Below are positions 8,493 to 17,568 of a DNA stretch of 64,000 nt, in pieces. The translations under genes and the position numbers were made by a program. Source of the stretch: Actinomycetes bacterium (lineage in GTDB: Bacteria; Actinomycetota; Actinomycetes; Propionibacteriales; Propionibacteriaceae); the NCBI GenBank assembly GCA_023392635.1, contig JAEVYS010000120.1:62001-126000 (forward strand), given 5' to 3'. The notes under the pieces were generated by a model. The model made no database searches. It was given only the letters and a program-made list of their open reading frames with translations, and was not told the origin of the DNA. Position 1 is the stretch's first letter; each line of letters opens with the position of its first letter.

Positions 8493-9434
8493 CTACCGCT
8501 CGCGATGGCGCCCCGGACGCTCATCGGGCCGGTGCAGGATGGACTCGGGCACGTCCGGCTCGGCCGCAGGGTCCGGGACGAAGCCCGCGGTGACCCCACG
8601 GGTCGCGATCGCTCGCGGTCCCTGCCGGAGGCGACGCTCGACCGAGGCCGCCAACCGGGTGAGGCCGGAGTTGATGGCGATGTACAGGGCGGCCAGCACG
8701 ATCAGGGTGGGAATGAGGTTCGCGTACGCCGTGGCGAGGTAGGTGCCGGAGCGGAGCAGCTCAAGGTAGGCGATCATCGACCCGAGAGCGGAGTCCTTGA
8801 GGATGACCACCAGTTGGCTCACCATCGACGGCAGCATCGCCGCGACCGCCTGCGGCAGCAGGATCGTGGTGAGGACCTGCAGCGGCGTCAGCCCGATCGC
8901 CAGCCCCGACTCGCGCTGCCCGGCAGGCAGGGAGTTCACGCCGGAGCGCACGAGCTCGGCGAGCACGCACGAGTTGTAGACGGTGAGCCCCACCACCACG
9001 CCGAACAGCGGCAGCAGCGAGCCGGAGATGCGCAGCACGAACAGTCCGGCGTAATAGGCGAACAGCATCATCATCAGGACCGGCACCGACCGGAAGAACT
9101 CCACGAACGCCCCGCACGCCCAGCGGATCCAGCGGTGCTGCACCAGCCGTCCGATGCCGAGCAGCAGCCCGAACACGATCGACAGCACCACGGAGATGAC
9201 GGCAGCGATCAGGGTGCCCAGCAGTCCGGGCAGCAGGTACGACGTCCATGCCGAGGGCGTCACGAACGGCAGCCACTTCGCCGCCGTCAGCTGGTTGTTC
9301 GCGGGATCGGCGAGGCGAACGATGACGAACGCCAGCAGCCCGAGCACGACGACGCCGCCGGCCACAGCGGCCACGCGATGACGCAGGCGCGCCCGCGGTC
9401 CGGGAGCGTCGAACAGCACGCTCGGCGTGCTCAC
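8493..9434 (-). CDS. gluD: Glutamate/polar amino-acid ABC transporter permease
   Basis: A 313-residue inner-membrane permease of the His/Glu/Gln family. A hydrophilic N-terminus precedes one early membrane helix and a five-helix BPD_transp_1 core; the EAA-like loop appears as GLTPLQVLTTILLPQA, where the ATPase docks. The GTG start at 9434 overlaps the gluC stop (GTGA). Its N- and C-terminal extensions match GluD of Corynebacterium-type gluABCD systems rather than shorter GlnP proteins. It forms a heterodimeric channel with GluC. The C-terminal 40 residues are hydrophilic and Arg/Pro-rich. Confidence 0.88.
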   Translation of the reverse strand: MSTPSVLFDAPGPRARLRHRVAAVAGGVVVLGLLAFVIVRLADPANNQLTAAKWLPFVTPSAWTSYLLPGLLGTLIAAVISVVLSIVFGLLLGIGRLVQHRWIRWACGAFVEFFRSVPVLMMMLFAYYAGLFVLRISGSLLPLFGVVVGLTVYNSCVLAELVRSGVNSLPAGQRESGLAIGLTPLQVLTTILLPQAVAAMLPSMVSQLVVILKDSALGSMIAYLELLRSGTYLATAYANLIPTLIVLAALYIAINSGLTRLAASVERRLRQGPRAIATRGVTAGFVPDPAAEPDVPESILHRPDERPGRHRER

Positions 9435-10120
9435 CGGTGAACCGCCAGCCGGTTCGAGAGCCAGGTGAACAACAGGCCCACCGGAAGGGTGAGCAGCACG
9501 AACCCGGCCGCGAGCACGATGAAGATGACGAACAGCAGGGACGGGTTGAACTCGATCATGTTGCGCATCAGGTAGGCCGCCTCCCCCACCCCGACGGTGG
9601 CCACCACCGTGGTGTTCTTGGTGAGCGCGATCACGGTGTTCCCCAACGGTGCGATCGCGCCACGGAAGGCCTGCGGCAGCACGACGTGCCGCAGGGTGGC
9701 TCCGAAGCCGAGCCCGATCGAGCGGGCGGCCTCCGCCTGCCCGGCGGGAACGGTGTTGATGCCGCTGCGCACCGCTTCGGCCACGAACGACGCGTGGTAC
9801 ACCGCCAGGGCCACCACGCCCCAGCGGAACCCGTTGTCGACGATGAACGTCGGTGAGTCCGCCGGGGCGAGGTTGACCTTGAGGGTGTTGGCGATCCCCA
9901 GCGAGCACAGCGCCACGATCAGCGTCAGCGGGGTGTTGCGCACCAGGGTGACGAACGCCGCGCCGACGCCCTGCAGCACGGCGACCGGTGACACCCGGCA
10001 CACCGCGACCACCGTGCCGAGGAGCAGGGCGCCGGCCGCGCTCCACAGCGCGAGCTGGACGGTGACCCAGAACGCCCCGAGGACGTCGTACTCGCGGAGC
10101 AGCGTGCCGATGCCGGCCAT
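9431..10120 (-). CDS. gluC: Glutamate/polar amino-acid ABC transporter permease
   Basis: A 229-residue permease with about five membrane spans and the family EAA loop GLGFGATLRHVVLPQA. VRNTPLTLIVALCSLG near residue 60 is typical of HisM/GluC proteins. It pairs with GluD across the membrane. It follows the binding-protein gene after 4 nt and overlaps gluD by 4 nt, so the genes are translationally coupled. Confidence 0.9.
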   Translation of the reverse strand: MAGIGTLLREYDVLGAFWVTVQLALWSAAGALLLGTVVAVCRVSPVAVLQGVGAAFVTLVRNTPLTLIVALCSLGIANTLKVNLAPADSPTFIVDNGFRWGVVALAVYHASFVAEAVRSGINTVPAGQAEAARSIGLGFGATLRHVVLPQAFRGAIAPLGNTVIALTKNTTVVATVGVGEAAYLMRNMIEFNPSLLFVIFIVLAAGFVLLTLPVGLLFTWLSNRLAVHR

Positions 10121-10124
10121 CGGT

Positions 10125-10955
10125 TCAGCAGGGGTCCGCCTTGGGCGGGTTCGTGGCCGCGTCCGGAGTGAAGCCCGACTTCCCCACCGTGTCGTCCAGC
10201 GCCTTCTTCCAGGAGCCGTCCGACACCATCTTCGCCAGCGCGTTGTTGATCGCGGTGCACAGCTTGGTGTCGCCCTGCTTGATGCCGACGCCGTAGCGCT
10301 CGGTGCTGAACGGCTTGCCGACCACCTTCAGCTTGCCTGCGTACTGGCTCTGCGCGGCGAACCCGGCGAGGATCACGTTGTCCGTGGTGACCGCGTCGAT
10401 GCTGCCCGAGGCGAGTGCCTCGACGCACTTGGAGTAGGTGTCGTACTCCTGGAGCTGCACCTGGTTGGCGATCGTGTCCTTGATCTTCTTGGCCGAGGTC
10501 GATCCCACCACCGAGCACAGCTTCTTCCCGTTGAGGGTCTCCGGGCCGGTGATGTCGGTGTTGGCGGAGCTCACCAGCAGGTCCTGCCCGGCGATGAAGT
10601 ACGGGCCGCCGAACGAGACCTTCTTCTTGCGGTCGTCGGTGATCGAGTAGGTGGCGAAGATCATCTTGACCTGGTCGCTCTGGAGGAGCGTCTCGCGCTG
10701 TGCCGAGGGTGACTCCTTGAACTCGACCGCGGTGTAGCCCAGTTCCTTGGCGACGTAGCGGGCGACCTCGACGTCGAACCCCTCGAAGTTGTCGCCGTTC
10801 TTGAGCCCGAGCCCGGGCTGGTCGAACTTGATCCCGATGATCACCTTGCCGCCACTGCCGGGGTCCCCGCCGGCGGGGTTGCCGGCGCAGGCGGTCAGGC
10901 CCATGGCCAGTGCCACGATGGCACCGATCGCCCCGAGAGGCTTTCCTAGCGTCAT
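10125..10955 (-). CDS. gluB: Glutamate/polar amino-acid ABC transporter substrate-binding lipoprotein
   Basis: A 276-residue extracytoplasmic binding protein. The signal peptide ends in the lipobox LTAC with Cys23 as the lipidation site, followed by a Gly/Pro linker and an SBP_bac_3 domain (IIGIKFDQPGLG, NGDNFEGFDVEVARYVA). The ATG at 10955 was chosen because GAAGGAGGAG precedes it and the signal peptide then has normal length; a longer in-frame start at 10994 would add unrelated residues. Family members bind glutamate, glutamine or aspartate; the exact ligand is unresolved. A 9-bp direct repeat lies just upstream (10964-10987). Confidence 0.92.
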   Translation of the reverse strand: MTLGKPLGAIGAIVALAMGLTACAGNPAGGDPGSGGKVIIGIKFDQPGLGLKNGDNFEGFDVEVARYVAKELGYTAVEFKESPSAQRETLLQSDQVKMIFATYSITDDRKKKVSFGGPYFIAGQDLLVSSANTDITGPETLNGKKLCSVVGSTSAKKIKDTIANQVQLQEYDTYSKCVEALASGSIDAVTTDNVILAGFAAQSQYAGKLKVVGKPFSTERYGVGIKQGDTKLCTAINNALAKMVSDGSWKKALDDTVGKSGFTPDAATNPPKADPC

Positions 10956-10963
10956 CTCTCCTC

Positions 10964-10987
10964 CTTCGTAAGGGTTCTCTTCGTAAG
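10964..10987. repeat. Short tandem repeat CTTCGTAAG x2 overlapping gluB ribosome-binding region
   Basis: Two copies (10964-10972 and 10979-10987) spaced 15 bp apart in the gluA-gluB gap. The first borders the gluB Shine-Dalgarno, so it could affect translation of the abundantly needed binding protein; it may equally be a duplication scar. Confidence 0.45.
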
Positions 10988-11010
10988 CAGGCAACGGTCG
11001 TGGTCGCTGG

Positions 11011-11784
11011 TCAGTGCGTGAGGATCTTGCTCAGGAAGTCCTTGGCTCGGTCGGTCTGCGGGTCGGTGAAGAACCGTTCGGGAGTGTTCTCCTCGACGAC
11101 CTGGCCGGCCGCCATGAACACCACCCGGTCGGCGGCCCTGCGGGCGAAGCCCATCTCGTGGGTCACCACGATCATGGTCATGCCGGCCCCGGCGAGGGCG
11201 ACCATCACGTCCAGGACCTCGTTGATCATCTCCGGGTCGAGCGCGGACGTGGGCTCGTCGAACAGCATCAGCTTGGGGTCCATCGCCAGCGCGCGGGCGA
11301 TCGCCACGCGCTGCTGCTGGCCGCCGGACAGCTGGGCGGGGTACTTGGCGGCCTGGTCGGCCACACCGACCCGGTCGAGCAGGTCCATCGCCTTCTTCTC
11401 CGCGTCGGTCTGCGTGAGGCCGCGTACCTTGATCGGGCCGAGGGTCACGTTCTCGAGGACGGTCTTGTGGGCGAACAGGTTGAAGGACTGGAAGACCATG
11501 CCGACGTCGGCACGCAGGCTCGCCAGCGCCCTGCCCTCCTCGGGGAGCGGCACGCCGTCGATCCTGATGGTGCCGGAGTCGATGGTCTCCAGGCGGTTGA
11601 TCGCGCGGCACAGGGTCGACTTGCCGGAGCCGGACGGGCCCAGCACCACGACGACCTCTCCCTTGCCGACGTCGAGGCTGATGTCCTTCAGGACGTGCAG
11701 CGTCCCGAAGTGCTTGTTGACCCCGGCGAGCGCCACGACCGGACGTCCGTCCGTCAGCGGCGGCTCGGCTGCCTGGGCTCCCAT
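11011..11784 (-). CDS. gluA: Glutamate/polar amino-acid ABC transporter ATP-binding protein
   Basis: A 257-residue ATPase. Walker A GPSGSGKST, Q-loop MVFQSFNLF, signature LSGGQQQR, Walker B LMLFDEPTSALD and switch His in VTHEMGF are all intact. It energises the GluCD channel from the cytoplasm. First gene of gluA-gluB-gluC-gluD, the order seen in Corynebacterium. ATG 11784 lies 6 nt from a TACGTT hexamer without a Shine-Dalgarno, so the operon mRNA is probably leaderless. Confidence 0.93.
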   Translation of the reverse strand: MGAQAAEPPLTDGRPVVALAGVNKHFGTLHVLKDISLDVGKGEVVVVLGPSGSGKSTLCRAINRLETIDSGTIRIDGVPLPEEGRALASLRADVGMVFQSFNLFAHKTVLENVTLGPIKVRGLTQTDAEKKAMDLLDRVGVADQAAKYPAQLSGGQQQRVAIARALAMDPKLMLFDEPTSALDPEMINEVLDVMVALAGAGMTMIVVTHEMGFARRAADRVVFMAAGQVVEENTPERFFTDPQTDRAKDFLSKILTH

Positions 11785-11790
11785 CCACCG

Positions 11791-11796
11791 AACGTA
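11791..11796 (-). promoter_or_regulatory. -10 element TACGTT of the gluABCD operon
   Basis: TANNNT hexamer 6 nt upstream of the gluA ATG. No convincing -35 at 17 nt. Confidence 0.5.
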
Positions 11797-11867
11797 GCGG
11801 GCCCGCTCACGGGTTGGCTACGTCCGGCGCGGACCTCAGAATTACGACCCGGCAGACCGTTCCGGGA

Positions 11868-13217
11868 TCAGTCCAGGTAGTCCCGGAGCACCTGGGAGCG
11901 GGACGGGTGGCGCAGCTTGCTCATCGTCTTGGACTCGATCTGGCGGATCCGCTCCCGCGTCACGCCGTAGACCTTGCCGATCTCGTCGAGCGTCTTGGGC
12001 TGTCCGTCGGTGAGCCCGAAGCGCATGCTGACCACGCCGGCCTCGCGCTCGCTGAGCGTGTCCAGCACGTCGTGCAGCTGCTCCTGCAGCAGCGTGAAGT
12101 TCACCGCCTCGGCCGGCACCACGGCCTCGGAGTCCTCGATCAGGTCGCCGAACTCGGAGTCGCCGTCCTCCCCCAGCGGGGTGTGCAGGGAGATGGGCTC
12201 TCGGCCGTACTTCTGGACCTCGACCACCTTCTCGGGGGTCATGTCGAGTTCCTTGGCGAGCTCCTCCGGCGTCGGCTCCCGGCCGAGGTCCTGCAGCATC
12301 TGGCGCTGGACCCGCGCGAGCTTGTTGATGACCTCGACCATGTGCACCGGGATGCGGATCGTGCGCGCCTGGTCGGCCATGGCACGGGTGATGGCCTGCT
12401 TGATCCACCACGTCGCGTACGTCGAGAATTTGTAGCCCTTGGTGTAGTCGAACTTCTCGACCGCACGGATCAGGCCCAGGTTGCCCTCCTGGATCAGGTC
12501 GAGGAAGAGCATGCCGCGGCCCGTGTAGCGCTTGGCCAGCGACACCACCAGGCGCAGGTTGGCCTCCAGCAGGTGGTTCTTGGCGCGGCGCCCGTCCTCG
12601 GCGATCCATTCCAGGTCGTCGTGGTCGCCCGGCACGGTGCCCTCGTTGACGGTCTCCTCTGCGAACAGCCCGGCCTCGATGCGCTTGGCCAGCTGCACCT
12701 CCTGCTCGGCGTTCAGCAGGGCGACCTTCCCGATCTGCTTGAGGTAGTCCTTCACCGGGTCGGCCGTGGCGCCGGCAGCCATCACCTGCTGCTCGGGCTC
12801 GTCGGCGTCGTCGGCGTCGGACAGGCTGAAGCCCTGGTCCTCGGTGAGCTCCTGCTCGGTCTTCGCGGCCTCGGCGGGCTCGAAGTCGGACTCGTCGACG
12901 TCGTCGAGGGTGCGCTTCTGGCCACCGACGGTGAGCACGACGTCGTCGCCCTCACGCTCGAACTTCACGTTGTTGAGGTTCGTCGGCTCGAGGACCTCTT
13001 CCACGGTGACCTCTTCGAGGTCGACCTCGAGGTCGGTGTCCACGTCCTCGAGGGTGTCCGGCTCGGCGTCCTCGTCGGGCGTCACCGGAGAGGCGGGCGC
13101 CGGGTTCGGCACCGCCTTCACCGGCGAGTCGGCAGCCTTGCGGGTGCGGGTCCTTGGGGCCTCGGGGCTGACCTCGTCAGTGGAAGAAACGGCGGCGGCA
13201 CGGGAACGTGGAGACAC
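11868..13217 (-). CDS. sigA: Primary RNA polymerase sigma factor (RpoD/HrdB)
   Basis: A 449-residue sigma-70 group 1 factor. A highly acidic, low-complexity N-terminus (about 1-145) precedes region 1.2 (DPVKDYLKQIGKVALL), region 2 with FDYTKGYKFSTYATWWIKQA for -10 recognition and melting, region 3, and region 4 with GVTRERIRQIESKTMSKLRHP for -35 contacts; it ends in LRDYLD as other actinobacterial SigA proteins do. GTG 13217 has GAGAGG about 9 nt upstream. The group 2 factor lies 2.4 kb away on the other strand, with ptrB between. Its promoter region holds a TTGACA and a 6-bp dyad. Confidence 0.96.
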   Translation of the reverse strand: MSPRSRAAAVSSTDEVSPEAPRTRTRKAADSPVKAVPNPAPASPVTPDEDAEPDTLEDVDTDLEVDLEEVTVEEVLEPTNLNNVKFEREGDDVVLTVGGQKRTLDDVDESDFEPAEAAKTEQELTEDQGFSLSDADDADEPEQQVMAAGATADPVKDYLKQIGKVALLNAEQEVQLAKRIEAGLFAEETVNEGTVPGDHDDLEWIAEDGRRAKNHLLEANLRLVVSLAKRYTGRGMLFLDLIQEGNLGLIRAVEKFDYTKGYKFSTYATWWIKQAITRAMADQARTIRIPVHMVEVINKLARVQRQMLQDLGREPTPEELAKELDMTPEKVVEVQKYGREPISLHTPLGEDGDSEFGDLIEDSEAVVPAEAVNFTLLQEQLHDVLDTLSEREAGVVSMRFGLTDGQPKTLDEIGKVYGVTRERIRQIESKTMSKLRHPSRSQVLRDYLD

Positions 13218-13251
13218 GGGGCTTACCTCTCAACAGATCGTTCAAGGGCGC

Positions 13252-13272
13252 ACAACAACCGGGTGTTGTCAA
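13252..13272 (-). promoter_or_regulatory. TTGACA box and 6-bp dyad upstream of sigA
   Basis: On the minus strand a consensus TTGACA (13267-13272) overlaps the dyad ACAACA-N6-TGTTGT (13252-13269). No good -10 stands 16-19 nt downstream of it, so the promoter call is tentative. Confidence 0.35.
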
Positions 13273-13341
13273 TACTTCGCTCGGTCCAGTGTGCCACGCA
13301 TCGACCAAAGTCCCAAGTCGGGACGGGGGGCGCGGGGTGTC

Positions 13342-13347
13342 TACGCT
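13342..13347 (+). promoter_or_regulatory. -10 element TACGCT, leaderless start of ptrB
   Basis: TACGCT ends 6 nt before ATG 13354; no Shine-Dalgarno is present. Confidence 0.55.
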
Positions 13348-13353
13348 GACGCC

Positions 13354-15501
13354 ATGCCTGTACCCAGCCAGCCGCCGGTCGCACCCCGCCGTCCCGAGTC
13401 GCGCGTCCACCACGGCGACACCTTCGTCGATCCGTACGCCTGGATGCGGCACAAGGACGACCCGGAATTCCTGGACTACCTGAAGGCGGAGAACGCGTGG
13501 ACGGGGGTGGTCACCGCACCTTTGGCCGCGCTGCGTGAGGAACTCTTCGCCGACATCTCGGCGCGGACCAAGCAGACCGACCTCAGCGTGCCGGAGTTCG
13601 CACGCCACGAGGGCCTGGGCGAGTTCTGGTACTACGCACGCACCACCGAGGGGCTGGACTACCCCAGCTACCACCGGTGCCCGGCGGCGGGTCGGAACAC
13701 GCTGCCTGATCCCGCAGCGGGGACTCCCGCGGGCGAACAGCTCCTCCTGGACAGCCAGGCGCTCGCTGAGGGCCACGACTTCTTCGCCCTCGGGTGCTTC
13801 GACGTCTCCCCGGACGGCCGCCGCGCCGCGTACTCGATCGACACCGAGGGCGATGAGCGGTACCACCTCTACTTCGTCGACCTGCTCACCGGCGACCTGC
13901 TCCCCGACGAGGTCGAGGAGGTGGCCGCCGGCGGCTGCTGGTCCGGCAACGGTGCGTTCTGCTACCTCACCGTGGATGACGCCTGGCGTCCGGACACGCT
14001 GTGGCGCCACCGGTTGGGCGAGACCGGGGACGACCTGCTGCACACCGAGGCCGACGAGCGGTTCTGGCTCGGCGTGGACAGTTCCCGCGACCATCGGTGG
14101 GTCCAGCTGGCTGCGGCGAGCAAGACCAGCACCGAGGTGTGGCTGCTCGACACCACCGATCCCGCGGCCACCCTGCGCTCGGTCGCCCCGCGACGCGACG
14201 ACGTGGAGTACGACGTCGAGATCGCCCGCGACCGACTGTTCATCGTCCACAACGACGGCGCTCCCGACTTCGCGCTCGCCGAGGCTCCGCTGTCGGCGAC
14301 CTCCGCCGACCAGTGGCGGACCCTGCGCGCCGGTGAGCCGGGGGTGCGGCTGCTGGGCGTCACGGCCTACGACCGCGTGCTGGTGCTCAGCCTGCGACGT
14401 GAGGGCCTGCAGCTCGTGGCCCTGCGGTACCGGAACGACGACGGGGACGTCGGCCCGGAGGAACCGCTCGCCTTCGACGAGCCCCTCTACCAGGTGGACG
14501 CCGACGACGGCGACGAGGCCGACACCGACCGCATCCGCCTGCACTACCAGTCGATGGTCACTCCGGACCAGGTGATCGAGTACTCCCTGGTCGACGGTTC
14601 GCGCACGCTGCTGCGCCAGCGCCCCGTGCTGGACCACCCCGAGCACGGCCCGTACGTCCCCGGCGACTACGTGCAGCGCAGGGAGTGGGCGACGGCTCCG
14701 GACGGCACCCGGGTCCCCTTGTCCCTGGTCTATCGGCGAGACACGCCCCTCGACGGTTCGGCGGGGTGCCTGTTGTACGGCTACGGCGCGTACGAGATCA
14801 GCATCCCGCCCACCTTCTCGATCGCCCGGCTCAGCCTGCTCGACCGCGGCTACGTGTACGCGGTGGCCCACGTACGGGGCGGCGGCGAGCTCGGGCGCGC
14901 CTGGTACGAGGGCGGGAAGCTGGCCGCCAAGCAGAACACGTTCACCGACTTCATCGCCTGTGCCCGGTACCTCGTGGAACAGCGGTTCACCTCGGTCGAC
15001 CGCCTGGTGGCCGAAGGCGGCAGCGCGGGAGGGCTGTTGATCGGTGCGGCGGTGAATCTGGCCCCGGAGGCGTTCGCCGCCGTCCATGCGGCCGTACCGT
15101 TCGTGGACGCCCTGACCACGATCCTCGATCCCGAGCTGCCGCTGACCGTGAGCGAGTGGGATGAGTGGGGGGACCCGCTGCACGACCCCCAGGCGTACGC
15201 CCGGATGCGCAGCTACTCCCCCTACGAGAACGTCCGGGCAGGGCAGTACCCGGCGATCCTGGTCACCGCCAGCCTGAACGACACCCGGGTCGAGGTCACC
15301 GAGCCGGCGAAGTGGGTCGCCCGGCTGCGGGCCGAGTCGGGTTCGACCCGTCCGATCCTGCTGCGAACCGAGCTCAACGCGGGTCACGGCGGCAGCTCGG
15401 GGCGGTACTCCGCCTGGCGTGATGCAGCCTTCGAGCTAGCCTGGATGATCGACGCCACCACGCCTCGTCCGGAAGGTGAGCCGCAGGAGGGCCCTGGGTA
15501 A
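13354..15501 (+). CDS. ptrB: Oligopeptidase B (protease II), S9A family
   Basis: A 715-residue cytosolic serine oligopeptidase cleaving after basic residues in short peptides. A seven-bladed propeller is flanked by N- and C-terminal hydrolase parts. Triad: Ser557 in GGSAGG, Asp643 in SLNDTRVEV, His678 in NAGHGGSSGR. The N-terminus PYAWMRHKDDPEFLDYL is characteristic of PtrB. Length matches the family (about 690-720). It lies between the two sigma genes, diverging from sigA. It differs from the S9 peptidase at 6522 in domain length and the R-Y-Y-Q-type active-site surroundings (GYGAYE). Confidence 0.93.
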   Translation: MPVPSQPPVAPRRPESRVHHGDTFVDPYAWMRHKDDPEFLDYLKAENAWTGVVTAPLAALREELFADISARTKQTDLSVPEFARHEGLGEFWYYARTTEGLDYPSYHRCPAAGRNTLPDPAAGTPAGEQLLLDSQALAEGHDFFALGCFDVSPDGRRAAYSIDTEGDERYHLYFVDLLTGDLLPDEVEEVAAGGCWSGNGAFCYLTVDDAWRPDTLWRHRLGETGDDLLHTEADERFWLGVDSSRDHRWVQLAAASKTSTEVWLLDTTDPAATLRSVAPRRDDVEYDVEIARDRLFIVHNDGAPDFALAEAPLSATSADQWRTLRAGEPGVRLLGVTAYDRVLVLSLRREGLQLVALRYRNDDGDVGPEEPLAFDEPLYQVDADDGDEADTDRIRLHYQSMVTPDQVIEYSLVDGSRTLLRQRPVLDHPEHGPYVPGDYVQRREWATAPDGTRVPLSLVYRRDTPLDGSAGCLLYGYGAYEISIPPTFSIARLSLLDRGYVYAVAHVRGGGELGRAWYEGGKLAAKQNTFTDFIACARYLVEQRFTSVDRLVAEGGSAGGLLIGAAVNLAPEAFAAVHAAVPFVDALTTILDPELPLTVSEWDEWGDPLHDPQAYARMRSYSPYENVRAGQYPAILVTASLNDTRVEVTEPAKWVARLRAESGSTRPILLRTELNAGHGGSSGRYSAWRDAAFELAWMIDATTPRPEGEPQEGPG

Positions 15502-15627
15502 GGGGTTACGTACGACTGCGGTCTGAATCTGACCCCTACGGCTGCTCTCCGGGGATGGTCAGGGGTGTTCAGGGCAGAAAACGGCACCCGTCGCACGTTG
15601 TACTGATGACGAGCGAAAGGGAAGCAC

Positions 15628-16578
15628 GTGATTGCTACCGCACACCGGATCCGCAGCACCGACGGCATCGACGGCAAGGACGCGGTTGGACTCTACCTCG
15701 ACGGCATCGCCAGGACTCCGCTGCTGACGGCGGAAGAAGAGGTTCAGCTGGCCAAGCTGATCGAGGCCGGCCGTTACGCCCAGGCGATTCTCGACGGCAC
15801 CCTCGAAGACTCCGAGGTCTCGATGCGTCACGTCGACGCGACCAGGGACGAACTGCAGGCGATCGCCGACGAGGGTGAGGCCGCCATGCAGCGCTTCATC
15901 ACCGCGAACCTGCGCCTCGTCGTCTCCGTCGCCCGCAAGTACGGCCGCGCACAGATGCCCCTGCTCGACCTCGTTCAGGAAGGCAACACCGGGTTGATCC
16001 GTGCGGTCGAGAAGTTCGACTACACCAAGGGCTTCAAGTTCTCCACGTACGCCACCTGGTGGGTGCGCCAGTCGATCTCCCGCGGCATCGCCCAGCAGGG
16101 ACGCATCGTGCGGCTCCCCGTCCATGTCGCCGAGCAGGTCAACCAGGTCTCGGCTGTGCGCCGAACCCTCGAGCGCCGCTTCGGCCGCGAGCCCGAGCTC
16201 ATCGAGATCGCCAACGAGCTCGGCGTCCCCGAGGAGCAGGTCATCGACCTGCTGCGCCTCTCCCGTGACCATGTCAGCCTTGATGCCCCTGTCGAGGAGG
16301 ACGGCGACACCGCGCTCGGCGACCTGCTCGCCCGCGAGATGTCGCCCGGCCCCGACGAGGTCGTCCTGGACGCCGAGGACCGCGCCCGCCTGGACGCCAT
16401 GCTCTCCAGCCTCGACGAGCGTTCCGCCGACGTGGTTCGTCGCCGCTACGGCCTGCTCGACGGCCGCCAGGCGAAGCTCGCCGACATCGCCGCGATCTGG
16501 GGAATCACCGCCGAACGCGTCCGCCAGATCGAGCGCCACGCCATCTCGAAGCTGCGGGGAGACTCCGAGGCCGCCTGA
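15628..16578 (+). CDS. sigB: Group 2 sigma-70 factor (SigB/HrdD type)
   Basis: A 316-residue principal-like sigma factor lacking the acidic N-terminal extension of SigA. Region 1.2 (DAVGLYLDGIARTPLL), region 2 (FDYTKGFKFSTYATWWVRQS), region 3 and region 4 (GITAERVRQIERHAISKL) are complete, so it should recognise promoters very like those of SigA. In other actinomycetes such factors serve stationary phase and stress. GTG 15628 has GAAAGGGAAG upstream. The 126-bp leader holds a short direct repeat TCAGGG(N)TTCAGGG near 15559-15574. A terminator follows at 16609. Confidence 0.93.
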   Translation: MIATAHRIRSTDGIDGKDAVGLYLDGIARTPLLTAEEEVQLAKLIEAGRYAQAILDGTLEDSEVSMRHVDATRDELQAIADEGEAAMQRFITANLRLVVSVARKYGRAQMPLLDLVQEGNTGLIRAVEKFDYTKGFKFSTYATWWVRQSISRGIAQQGRIVRLPVHVAEQVNQVSAVRRTLERRFGREPELIEIANELGVPEEQVIDLLRLSRDHVSLDAPVEEDGDTALGDLLAREMSPGPDEVVLDAEDRARLDAMLSSLDERSADVVRRRYGLLDGRQAKLADIAAIWGITAERVRQIERHAISKLRGDSEAA

Positions 16579-16608
16579 GCTCCGGCCCGTCGTCGAACCG
16601 TTCCCCGG

Positions 16609-16636
16609 AAGCCCCAGGTCGCGGCCTGGGGCTTTT
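16609..16636 (+). terminator. Intrinsic terminator after sigB
   Basis: A 10-bp perfect stem AAGCCCCAGG/CCTGGGGCTT with a 6-nt loop, then TTTT. It also stands between convergent sigB and the thioesterase gene. Confidence 0.85.
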
Positions 16637-16684
16637 GGGTCCCCCGCTCGGTCGCACGCCGTCGGTGAACCGCGGACATCGCCC

Positions 16685-17566
16685 CTACGTCACCGCTCGT
16701 GGGGTGGCGGTGGGGCCGAGGAGCCGGATCAGGCCCTCCTGCGCGCACGAGGCCGCCAGGCGGCCGCCGGAGAAGAGCCGGCCGAAGCTGAACCCGAGGC
16801 CCGCCGACGCAGACGGCGAGACCTGGTCGTAGAGCAGCCACTCGTCGGCGCGCGCCGGCCGGTGGAACCACATGGAGTGGTCGATCGAGGCCACCTGCAT
16901 GTTCGGCCCGCCGAACTCCACCGGGTGCGACACGGTACTCACGGCGAGCAGGGTGAGGTCACTGAGGTAGGCGAGCACGGCCTGGTGCAGCTGCGGGTCG
17001 TCGGGAAGCGTGCTCTCCGCCCGCACCCACACCTTCATGGCCGCGTCGCGCTCGCTGTGGGGCTCGAGTGTCGAGGTGTCGGAGGCGAACCGGGTCTCCA
17101 GGGCGCCCCACTCCTGGCGCCAGGCCTCCGCGGCCCGGTGCGACCGCGCCCCGAGGACCTCGGACAGGGGCGGGCAGTCCTCGGGCGCCGGCACCCCGAC
17201 GGGCGTGGAGTCGGCGTGGTCGAGGCCCGGCTCGAGCTCGTGGTAGGACGCCACCATCGTGAAGATGACCCGTCCACTCTGGTCCGCCACCACCCGCCGC
17301 GCGGAGAAGTTCGCCCCGTCCCTGGTCCTTTCCACCGCGTAACGGATCGGTGTGCCGGCCACGCCGGCGCGCAGGAAGTAGGCGCCCAGGGAGTGGGCCA
17401 CCCGCCCGCCCGGGACGGTGCGGTAGCCGGCGGACAGTGCCTGCGCCAGCACCTGACCGCCGAACACGCGCTGGCGTGCGGAACCGGCGTCCTGGCCGTT
17501 GAACGTGGCCTCGCCGGTCTGCTCCAGGTCGAGGATCCCGATCAGTTCGTCGACGGACTCCGGCAC
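16685..17566 (-). CDS. tesB: Acyl-CoA thioesterase II
   Basis: A 293-residue double-hotdog thioesterase hydrolysing acyl-CoA to free acid and CoA. Hallmarks are RVFGGQVLAQAL near residue 33 and the active-site aspartate in IDHSMWFHRP of the second hotdog. Length equals the TesB family (about 285-290). The GTG start at 17566 comes 2 nt after the stop of the PAC2 gene, so the pair is an operon. Confidence 0.92.
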   Translation of the reverse strand: MPESVDELIGILDLEQTGEATFNGQDAGSARQRVFGGQVLAQALSAGYRTVPGGRVAHSLGAYFLRAGVAGTPIRYAVERTRDGANFSARRVVADQSGRVIFTMVASYHELEPGLDHADSTPVGVPAPEDCPPLSEVLGARSHRAAEAWRQEWGALETRFASDTSTLEPHSERDAAMKVWVRAESTLPDDPQLHQAVLAYLSDLTLLAVSTVSHPVEFGGPNMQVASIDHSMWFHRPARADEWLLYDQVSPSASAGLGFSFGRLFSGGRLAASCAQEGLIRLLGPTATPRAVT

Positions 17567-17568
17567 GG

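Noticed and set aside
11814..13349. A 511-codon + strand open frame across sigA
   Set aside because: Antisense of the primary sigma factor; no family resemblance.
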